64,000 nt of DNA from Holothuria scabra (taxonomy: Eukaryota; Echinodermata; Holothuroidea; Aspidochirotida; Holothuriidae): positions 50,054,394 to 50,118,393 of the forward strand of contig CM074181.1 of NCBI GenBank assembly GCA_037179385.1. Reading direction: 5' to 3'. The translations under genes were made by a program, and so were the position numbers. The first letter of the stretch is position 1, and each line of letters begins with the position of its first letter. The notes under the pieces were generated by a model. It made no database searches, was not told the origin of the DNA, and saw only the letters and a list, made by a program, of their open reading frames with translations. This document shows, piece after piece, positions 35,001-47,000 of this stretch.

Positions 35001-38000
35001 TCATACAGCCTTCGATTTGATATTTGTTTCTTTACACAGTTATAGAGGTTGTATTAGATGGCAAACTATAGGTCATTTGTAACTGGAAAACCTGCCTTTC
35101 ATGACTCTGAAAGAGATAAAAATGACCTTTTTCATTAGTTGATATAGTCATTTATAACTTGGTTGGGCATGGCCTCTTAAGCGTGTGGGACACTATAGAA
35201 GAGGGTATATCTATGTTATACCAGTTAAAGTGTACCTCGAGTCACAAAATTAAAAAATATATATAAGATAGCATGAGCAATAGATTCTTATAGTCCAACC
35301 CCCCCCTTTTTAATAGGACATTCTTTAGCCGAGATGTAAAATAAAAATTTTTTACTTAAAACAAATTAGTCCATTGCCCAAAAATTTGTCATTTTCTTGT
35401 TGTACAAGTCCTATTACCTGCTTAGTTTACCTTTAAAATTAAAATGTTTTCATGGCTTTGGACACTTCCTGTTGGCTTGCTTAGCACGTTGCACAGAGAG
35501 GGCTCAATTAATTGCATCACCCCATAAGAGTAGGAGTGCTTCCTCACCTTGGTACAAGGTGCAGTAACTTTCAGAAAAACAAAAAAAATACAAACATTGT
35601 AATTTGAATAGTACAACAATGGTATCACAAATTATTGCCTCAATGTACCATTTTAATTTGAGTGAATAAATTTCAACATTTTATATCTCAGCTCAAGAAT
35701 GTCCTATTAAGATTGTAGTTGAAACTGTAAGAACTCATTTTTCATGCTCTTAACTTATATTTTTGAATTTTTTTGACTTGAGGTACACTTTTAATCACCA
35801 AGCAGCAAAGTCCACCTTAAAAACATCACACTCAGGATTTCACGCCATTGGGTAACCCCTACATTATAACTTTTTTTCTATAGTAGAATTAATTCCAAGT
35901 AGAAAGGATTAATGTGAATTTTTTCTCCATTTCCTTCGACAGCATAGCAGGAAAAATCCCACTCACCCATGAGCAGCTGAGAATTGTAAATCACAAGCTG
36001 GATCGTGAAAAGAATGAAGTGATCAAAGTCATTGCTTTTGCTGGTAAATGAACTTACTGTATCAATTGTAAGACCCACCCCAGGGAAGTTCGGTCAATGT
36101 TTCGTTAGGATCGGTGACACATTCTTGTGCACTGACACACCTTCATCAATCAATTGAACAACCATTACAGACTTTGATGCACATACCTTGTGGAATATGA
36201 GGTATCTATGTCACACTTGTCAGAATGCTTTGGATGGTTTAGTCTCAGCTTTGAGGAAACCGTGCACATTTTACTTATCAATGCCATCAGAGCAATCAGG
36301 GGGTTCTTCATCTTACAAGTGATGAGGGCATAAGTTTTATGTTATGTCTAATCAAATCTGTAGTTAGGATACAAAATTAGAGATCACATGATTAGCCTTG
36401 TATGCTAGAAGACATAGTTATAACTTGAAGTTGCTCAAAGCCCTCTTTTTTCTTAAACTTGAGGAATCAAAATATTTTCTCAACTTAAAAAACATTTTAG
36501 GATATGTTGCTTAGGATGTAACTTTGCCTCGAAAGTGCCATACGCAGCAGCAATATGTAAACTTAAAGTTTCATGCTTACTTTAGTGTAGTAAAACCACA
36601 GAGGGCGAACTCGATTCAACTGTGATCTTTATTTATGATTGGTTGGGGGAGAGCAAGTAATGACCATGTTTGGAATTTATAGCTTCATGGAGGTGGTAAA
36701 AGCCTGATGCGGCCAAACATTGGGTTTAAGACTGTTCAGTGGTAAGTGATTTGATTACTGGAAGGGCTATTTCATCCAGTGCTGAACATCTTTCTTTGTG
36801 AAGGAGCATCTAAATTTCCAAGTTAAAAGTGAACTGTTTCAATGTGTTATACAGTGCAATCAGTATTTTTATTGGGTATACAGTGGTGTTTATCTTTTAA
36901 TTATGTTGTAAATCTAGGGATTGAAATGCCATGGGGCAGGGTACCATTCTTATTAACCTCCCTAAGATTTGCAGATATTTTCAACCTTCATAAATTACTG
37001 CAAAGATGGCCTGTTATATTCTTTTTTAACAGGGACAGGCAAAACTACTACATTGATCAAATTTGCTGAGGCCAACATCTATTGTCATCTCCTTTATGTA
37101 GCATTCAACAAGTAAGGATAATACTTTTTTACTTTTTATTTTTTTTTTGTCGTGAAAAAAGACAAATTTTTCATTGAATTTTTATTTATGGGAAAATATT
37201 GCAATTGTTCACGTGAAAATTTCGGTATTTTTTAAACCAATATTTATGGGTGCAGTTTAATTAATCATGCATAAGTTGCTATTATAACTTTCTTTTCTGG
37301 GAGTAAGGTTCTCACCAAAAGGTACTGAGTTGCTTTTTGCTGTCCAAGCATAATTAGCAGGTCCAGACTTTCAAAAAGTCAGGCAATGCAAGTTCTGTAA
37401 TTTTGCAGTGCACAGCAGTTTGATTAGGCAAAGTTGTTGCTCTAGTTTATTGGTGAGAAAAAATTCATGGTTTAACAACAGTTAAAGCTACAATCTTTCC
37501 ATTTGATGGTAGCATTGGTACAGTTTAAACTTAATATTTTCTCTTTGCTCTCAGATGAATGAGAGATCCATGCTCCCAACCCACCCCTTGTTTTAGAAAC
37601 CATCCATTATTATTAGTGTAATTGTTTTCAACTCTTTACAGGAGAGTGGGTAGGGAGCTAAGAAACATTTTTAGGACCTTATTCTCTTAGACCCCTTCCA
37701 TACCAACCCTGCCCCTTCCCATTTGTTCTGATCCTTGATTCTGTGATCTTTAAGTGTACAAGTTTTAATCTTATTTATTATATGTTGATTTGAAATGGTC
37801 ATTACCTTATCATACATTACAATAATTTTTTTTCTTTCATTTTTTTAAAAGGTCAGTCCAAGTAGAAGCGGCTAAGATGTTCCCAGGGAATACAGAATGC
37901 CGAACAAGTCACTCCATAGCCTTCGAGAAACTGAGACATAAGTAAGTCTATTCAAAATATAAGAAATGTAACTCAATTGTAATATATTATCCGCTCATAT

Positions 38001-41000
38001 AATTTCACGTATGGAATGTGCAATATACTGGTACCCATGTCAAACACCAAAGTACTGATAAGGTAGTAATGACTCTCATATTTGAATTACTAGTACCAGT
38101 CCACAAAGGTACCATTATTTGGTAGAAATATATCTGCAATCATATCAAAAGTTAGTTCATGTTAACCTGCCAAATTGATTAATTTGGCAACTGGCTAGTC
38201 AGGTGTCGTTGTTTCAAACTTGATACATGCAAATGCAAATGATGTACATGCAAATGATATATATGCAAATGATATACATACTTAACAGCTGAGCACTTAA
38301 GTAAAGGATGCTATTACTAAAGAGACATTCCAATGCCATCTTTATAATTACTGTAGAAGGCCATCTGGTGGTCTAGACAATGTGTAGCAAGTGTTGACAG
38401 GAATATGAATAAAGAAAAAATCTAGAATTGACATGAGACTGCTCATTAAGGAGGGTAAAAGTAATAGAGAATGGTGTGGAGTCAGCAGATTGATTTTATA
38501 GGGCCTCATCTCCAGTAGTGCCTTCTCCTCAGAGATTTCACCAGAAACTCAAAAAAAGGGTGATTTATTAAGGCCCTGTCACACTTTTCCGGGCAGGCTC
38601 TACGGGCTTGTTGCGGGCAAGAATTTTGTTGCACACAGGAAAAGTTCTGCGGGCAAGTCAAGATTTGGGTGGGTTTTACGTGGAACTGGCGTATTTAACC
38701 CGTGGTACTCCTGTGGGTTTTGCGTGTTCTCCTTGTGAAATGCGTGCAACAAGCAGGAGAGTTCCTTGTTAGCTCAGGGACACTTTCGGGCTCTGCGAGT
38801 TACCAGCGTCCCAGTTACATGTCACCTGCGTGGGAGTTGCCTGCAATGTGCGAGGTTTATGCGTGCCAATTGCGAGCATATTAACATAGCAGATGTTTTT
38901 GCAGAATGCCAGCAACTTGCCCGCCGCAAGCCCTCGAATTACCAGCAGGGAGACAGTAACTTGCCTGCAACGTGCCCTTAATTTCCTCGCTCCATACCCG
39001 CAGAATTGACACTATGAAGTCAAGTTGTCAGTACCAACACCGTTCCATGCCCGTAAAACGCACGTCCCATACATGCATCTGACACGCGCTCTGCACGAAA
39101 TTGTCACAGCTTCGTGGCCAACCTACTTTCTTCAAGTGGGTTAACTGCTTGTGACTTGCGGCCTCTACAGGCCCCCTGCGGGAACCTCTGCAGGCAAACT
39201 CACACAATTTACCTGGAACAAGTTTTGAGCATGTTCAATACTTGGCTGTGAGCAACTCGGACTTGCGTGTGCACCTGCTGGCAAGTACAGGCAAGATCCG
39301 GACGAGATAATGTCAGGTCTGTGCTAAATGCAGGGACCTGCGGGCAGCAAAAACTGTCACTCGCAACTTGCACGCAGTGCTTGCCCGGAATAGTGTGACA
39401 GGGTCTTTACTGCCAAAACCCAAGTCCAAATTGATGGTGCCCTTGGCCAAAGTAACAAGTGGGTTCAGGGGGGCAAAAGCTTGCTTGAAGGGCCCTGTGA
39501 GGTGCAGTCTGAATGCTTTTAAGAGCTATTAATGTAATTTCAAACATTTTTGTGAACATGTCCTTTTCTTGCGTTCTCTTCAATTTTTTAAATTTTTTAT
39601 GGAAATGAGAAGGGGAAACTTAACCTCCAACTGGAAGGGGGAGATTTAATCCTCCTTTCTTACTCACCCTTGAGAGAAATGCTTTCTCTCTCCTGTAAGA
39701 TAAAGAATGTTTATCATGTAATAGACAGCCAAAATCATATTGCATCCAAAGTTATCATCATTGTTGCAAATTGTTTTCCTGTATCTTCCCAATTCTGGTT
39801 TTTTGCATGAGAAATTACACCTTGTGTGGAGATAAATATAGTTTTGCAATGCAATTTTCCCCATTACAGGCCATTAAAATGCTTAAATTTCCTTTGTACA
39901 TAGAGCCCATACATGATTGGCAACATAAAGAACAACTATTTATCACAAATTTTTGAAGGTGAAGGTATTTCAATTCCAAATTTTTTATCAAAGTGTCTAT
40001 GAAGATATCAGCAGAGGCAGTCGAGTCCCACTTAAAGCTCTACCCTTTGAGAACAAGCATCTACTGTAGATAATATTACTAGCTCAATTATGTCCTGAAT
40101 ATTATTTTTCTGACAGGTATGGAAGGAAAATTGCATTTGATCTGAAGCCTGACATAATAAATGATCTCATTCCAACAAGACCAAAGGGAGAAAAGTCACC
40201 GCTTCAATGGGCTCTTTATGCAAGACTAGTGGGTGAAACTCTGAAGAGCTTCATGTCATCAGCTGACGAATTTATTACAACCAAGCATGTACCCATGCAA
40301 TATTCAACAGCTTCTGTATTCCATCGACCACTTACACACCATGACAGGATGGTATGTCAATATAAGCTCTACAATCAAAATGTTGGTTAGGTTATGTTAG
40401 ATTGAGTTTTACGGCCCAGTTTCCAACCAATTGGTTCAAGTCGAGCCAGCGACGGCCTTTTTTTACAGTTTTGGCCCATTGGCTTGTTTTCCCTACTTTA
40501 TTGCTTATTCTGAGCACGAAGCACAATGGCAGTAGGCAATTCTTCTTTATAGGCAATCTTAGCAATTTTAATAGTGGCATGGAAGTACTATATTGGAGTT
40601 TCTTTGGTGGTACTGAAGGTGTGTTTCCTATACCCTATGTATAAAGGCTTTGCAATTATGTCACAAAACCTAATGTGGGAGGTTTTGAATTACCTTGTTT
40701 TAAAAGGGACACCCATGCCAGTTTTTTACAATTCTTCTTTATAAGCAATCTTTGTAGTTTTAACAGTGGCATGAAAATACTAACTTGGAGGAGTTTCTGT
40801 GGTAGTACTGAATGTGTGCCCCCTGTACTATATATATCAAGGCTTTGCAATTATGTCACCAAAATTTATGCGGGAGGAAAATTGTGCCAAAAACATGATT
40901 TTGTGCTTAGCACACTACGCAGTGTGTACTGGGATGTGCACAGTGTGTACACATTTAATGAGCAAGCGTATCTTGTGTGGTCTACCACATAGTAACATGT

Positions 41001-44000
41001 AAATCAACATGGCCACTGAGGAGAATTATGACATCATATGAAAAACCTCTATACAGGAAGCAGAGAGTCAGCTAAATAATGCTGTTTTGGTAGGAGAATA
41101 ACTGCAGGTCAGGTAGTGTAGGGTCAAAGATTTTGCTGATCATGAATATTCTTCCTCCCTGTCCCCTTGGATTGAGAACTGCACATGTTTCAAAAATCCA
41201 TGTTTGTATATCTCCTAGTCTTTGCTGAAGGATGCTGAGTACCTGTGGGAAAGGATGATTGATGAGAGAGATTATGAAGCCAAGATTACCCATGACGGTG
41301 AGTATTTCTAGCACAATGTCTCTCAATGTGGTGCCTACTCACTCACCCTCACCCCCACCCCCCATGCTCTTAATGTGGTGCCTACCCCCCTCATGTGTTT
41401 GGTCTAGTGGTAGAGCATCAACTTCTCATGTGTGTTCAATTCTCAGGTCAAAGTCTTACCACAAACTTTACAAAAAAAAGGAAGTTCTGGGGATAAAAGG
41501 TTACATGACCCATGCAGAAGAATGTAAAAATAGCAATAGAAATCATAGATAGTAACCATCGCTCACCCCTGCTTCAGTTTTTACCATGTTTGGATTAAAC
41601 TGTATCAGTGACATTTCTTGTATCAGCTTTTTGTGTTATTTCCATAGAATTAGATTGCGTCATTGAGCATGATTATGAACAGTATGACAAAATGAAGGGG
41701 GGAGGTGGAAGTGGGCATGGGACAGTTCAAGAATTAGAGGGACTATTTCGAGAACTACTATCTTACCTTTTGTAAGTATCACTTAGTATCTTTATGTTAG
41801 TATGGTTTTGTTTGAAAACTTTTCAGAACTAGTACCCATACTTTTGGTTAAAAGAAGGGTTTAAGGTCACAACGGGATTTGAGATGTAAAAGAGGTGCTT
41901 ATTCTAAGCATTTTGGTGAAATTTGCATTGGAATCCGATGTACGGTTCTCAAGATATGAACAGATATAAAGTTTTCACATTTTCAACAAAAAGTTAACTT
42001 GAAGCAAGCACATATGACATCACATCCCCACATTAATGGGCAGTCTTTTGTTTTTCTTTAAACTTTATTCTGAATTTTCTCCTCAACAATGACATATTTT
42101 TAAAATATAGTTGCAGAAGTGGCATGAGAATTTTACAAACTTTGCATCCCCCACAGGGAGGTCATACTCCTATTAACTTCAAGGTCAACACAGCAATCTG
42201 ATAAAACAAAGGTTAACAAAGCATTCCTTGCCAATGTGAGGAAGTGATATAAGCTCTGCTGCCCTAAAATTCACTTTTGAACACAAATCTACTGACTTCA
42301 GTTACTGATATCTCAAGAAATACATGTCCGATTTGAATAGAACTTTCACCACACTGTGTAGATTTTTTCCGTCGTTCACATATGAAAATTTAATTTTTGC
42401 TTAAACCTCCCCTTTAAAGGTTGCTTTTGTTGACATTAAGAAATATCATTTGATATTAAAAAACAGGCTATTACATGCAACCATCAGGCCTTGAGTTTTA
42501 AATCCTCCAGGTGTGCTACAAATCACACTCCTCAAAAAATAAGGCAGGTGGTAGGTGTGGCTGTTTTTTAATAAAATGTAATCATAGATTTATATGCGCA
42601 ACAGCCTTCTTCTTAGTGTGCAAAAAATCATACTCATCATAGTGATTTGATGTGACTGATGGTGTGCAATGGCACTCCAACATCTTAAAATTGAAGACCT
42701 GAACCATTAAGAGCTGTTTTTACATGGCAGTTGAAAAAAATGAGGGTTTCCAGGAAAATGGTACGAAGTGGATGCTACCATAGCTATTTGCTTCTCCCAT
42801 TTATAGGCTACATTTGGTGCTCTTGTAGAAAGACAAAAGGTTCAAATAGTAAATGCCTTCAAAGAATGCAGTTTTAGAATCATTGTATGAAAAATTCCAA
42901 GAATAGACAGTATTGGTTTTGTGAGAGTGCTTGTGCATTGAAAGACCAGGGTGGCAGTTTGGGACAGACCCAGTTACTGTAACAGACATATTTTATTCAA
43001 AAAGGATAATGTCCTTAACATTGGACAGCTATTGATCCTTTTCTAAAGCAAGAAACTAAAAAGAAACCCCTTCTCCCCCCCCCTCCTTAAAAAAAAATGA
43101 AAAATCATATTCTTTTCACATAAGTGTGTGTGTGAACCAAGCTTTTGAACATGCATATCTACTTTTATCTTTCATCACAGGATATTTCAAAGTTTATCAG
43201 TTGAGTAAGCCTGTCATTACTGATGTTCAGTGTCTCCTGATTGATGAAGCACAGGATCTTACACCAGGTAGTAAATACTGTATGGATACATATAAATGTT
43301 TGAAGTTAAATACCCTATGTTCTCAAGTAACACCCCAGGGGCCATTTTCTGCCTGTTTTAGGCCTGAGAATGGTCCATGGAAGTTTCAAAACACCTTAAA
43401 TGAGAGTAAGAAAACTAAATGTGAAATTTAATTGTTGCTACTCCTATTGTTGGAAAATATTTAAAACTAGTAAAAAAGTGGGCCATGGTCAGAATTTTTG
43501 TGGTAACCATTGCTTAATGCATATTGCACCTCAAATAAGAATACTGCCAATGTCAGGGCTAGATTCAAAGATCACAAGAGGGAAAGGCAAGCAAAAGGGG
43601 CACATCATACTTACCAGCATTTTTGCTTTGTTCTATTTTCTGAGCTTTAACCCTCAAGTATAGGTATTAAGAACATACTGATACTAAAAATGGCAAAAAA
43701 TTGCAAAACAAAACTTGACAAAAGTAGTGCAAGTCTTTGCATACTCAGAGCAATTCCACAAATAATTGTGAACATTTAGAAAGAAAAAGAGGAATTTGCT
43801 TGCTGGACTGTTGGGAACCCTGATGGTAGCCCTTTAAGCCATTAAGGCTCACCACTCCATCACATGTACTTGCCCCATACTCTAAAAACCTGGATTTTAA
43901 GGCCTTTTTCCGGGTAATTGCAGATAGGGTGCCAGAAGATTTGCTGTATGAAGATATAGCCTATGACTACATAAGGGATCTATGTTCTGTTATCTCAGTA

Positions 44001-47000
44001 TAGTCAGTCAATGAGCAGAATGGTCACTGGTCAGTGGGATATGAGAGCATTATTTACACTGTTGCTCTATGGAGAGCATCAGGCTAGATTTCATCATGAC
44101 AATAGATCATTTGGCGTATATTTCATCTTTTGATATGACATTGTTGGCTAATATGGCATATGCCCCAGTACCTTCGACCAAGCTCTGATTTTGTAAAGGA
44201 AATTTCACATCTCTAAATCCCTGACCATCCCCTTTCATTTCGCCTTGTTATATATTTCTGCAAATGGTTATGTTCCCCGAATTTTCCCATATTCCTGACT
44301 ATGGCCTGGAATATTCAAGTGTTATGTTTGTTTAATGTTGAGGACTTTTCTGAGTTTATTTTTGTCTTTGTATGAGAGGGCAGACAGAGTTGATTGTTCT
44401 CAACATTGTTATTAAGAATTGTGTTTTATTGATATCCTCAGCCCAGCAAGATGTTTTGCTCAGCCAACCTCTCCCCAAAATTCTAGTGGGGGATCCCCAT
44501 CAGCAGATATATAGTTTCCGTGGAGCAACAAATGCTATGGATGCCATCCAAGCTGACAAAGTCTACCACCTAACTCAGGTATGAGTAAATAAATTTTAAG
44601 GAGACTTTTGTAAAGCATACCTAAAGTCAGATATTGAGTAGTAGGAAATTGAGAAATAATAATATATATAATTAATAATATTGAAAAATGGGTCCAGAAA
44701 ATCCTGGAAAGTCAGGGAAAACTGATATAATTTAAATTTCCAGGCCTGGAAAGTCAAGGAAAATGAGTAATTTTACCTAAGGTCCTGGAAAAGTAAGGGA
44801 ATTTTAAGAAATGGGTGTATTGCTGAGATTTTTCCAATGTTCAGACTCATTATTTTGTGGAAAAAGATGAAAGTATGGGATCTGACCATTTTCAAAGGTC
44901 TTAGAAATGGCAGTCAAGGTCCTTGAAAGTCATGGAGAAAGGCATGCAGTTTTGTCATGTTAAATATGTACCAACCCTGTAGATTTTTTTAAGTGTTTAC
45001 TTAAGAATGTTGAAGATAAAATGACATCTCATGTCCACGCATCATTGATCCAGCATCCATATCTAATCTAAATACAAATACTGAATACATACCCATGTAG
45101 CTCAAAAGCAAGCAGCTAAAGCCCAAAAGAAAGTTTGACTTGATGCAATAACCTAATCATTTTGTGGGGAGAATCACCATGTGTTTGATCTAATCGTAGA
45201 GCATCCCATGCGAAGGCCTGGTTTGATTCCCAGGTCAAGTCATACCAACAACTCTAAAAAATGGAAACTACTGCCCTTTTGAGGGATGCTCCTCATAAGC
45301 AGTGGAGTATGGAAAACAAGCCAGTGAGCCGCAACTGGAAAAAATGACGTGGCCAACTTGAACCAATCGGTTGAAAACTGGGCTATAAAACTTCATCTAA
45401 GTTACTAACCAAATTGAGGGGAAAGTCATTAATCAGACCAGCCAGTGTGGGCAATTCAGTAAAGGAAATATTTAAGTGACTTGGCAATAAATGCCAGTTT
45501 AGATAAATGTCTCTGCCCTTTCTTCCTTGGTTACACAAGTGGTGGTCTTCTATTTGCACCATTTCCTGGCCTGCAGTTTTTGGTTTCGATGATAAGAGAA
45601 ACCTATGCAATCATGATGGCGTGTGTATGTATGTGTGTATGTGTGTGTGTGTGTGTATGCGGTTTTGTAAAGGGTGTGTATTGGGGACACACACAAGACA
45701 AATAAGCTTGTAACTGGGGATACACCGCGAATTGGGGATATCCCCGTTTCTAGAATGTCCATAATAATGCAAAGTGGGGTGGTATATAAGTGTATACAAC
45801 TTTATAGATTTATCTGAGGGAATTCCCCAATTCCATGTTTGAAGTCCTCATTCTGTGCATAGACATTTGGGGATCCCCTATGCTACGGTGTGTAAACCTG
45901 TAATTCTCCCCGATTGACTAGGAGGAGGAGCATGTCCCCACTTAGTTCATATTTGGGCATGTCCCCAGTTGGCGCCGCAAACAAGTATGTGCGTGTGTGT
46001 GTGTGTGTGTGTGCGTGTGTGTGTGTGTGTGTTTGTGACACTTTGCTTGTTAGCACGATATCTCAAGATAGGAATGTCTGACAGTTTTCAAACTTGATAT
46101 ATGGATGCGCCATATTGAGAGGAAGAACCCTATTGTTTTTGGCCGAGGTCAAAGGTCATCTGGGGTCACCAGGGGTCAATTTCTGAAAACTTTGTTAGCA
46201 CAATATCTCAAGATAGGAAACTTGGATAGATTTCATATTTGGTATGTGGATGCATTATGGTCAGAAGATGGTCCCTATTGTTTTTGACGGAGGTCAAAGG
46301 TCATCTGGGGTCACCGGGGGTCAAAGCCTGAAAATCTTGTTAGCACGATATCTCAAGATGGGAAACTTGGATAGATTTCATATTTGGTATGTGGATGCGT
46401 TATGGTCAGAAGATGGTCCCTATTGTTTTTGGTGGAGGTCAAAGGTCATGTGGGGTCACCAGGGGCCAAAGTCTGAAAATCTTCTTAGCACAATATTTCA
46501 AGATAGGGAACTTTAATAGATTTCATATATTGTATGTGGATGTGTTATGGTCAGAAGATTGTTCATATTGTTTTCGGTGGAGGTCAAAGGTCATCCGGGG
46601 TCACCAGGGGTCAAAGTCTGAAAATCTTGTCAACACAATATCTCAAGGGAGGAAACTTGGATAGATTTCATATTTGGTATGTGGATGCGTTATGGTCAGA
46701 AGATGGTCCCTATTGTTTTTGGTGGAGGTCAAAGGTCATGTGGGGTCACCAGGGGCCAAAGTCTGAAAATCTTCTTAGCACAATATTTCAAGATAGGGAA
46801 CTTTTATAGATTTCATATATTGTATGTGGATGTGTTATGGTCAGAAGATTGTTCATATTGTTTTCCGTGGAGGTCAAAGGTCATCCGGGGTCACCAGGGG
46901 TCAAAGTCTGAAAATCTTGTCAACACAATATCTCAAGGGAGGAAACGTGGATAGATTTCATATTTGGTTTGTGGATGTGTTATGGTCAGAAGATGGTCCC

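Noticed and set aside
41395..41450. tRNA gene
   Set aside because: A- and B-box-like words are present, but no cloverleaf can be formed. The segment matches the head of a SINE at 45171.
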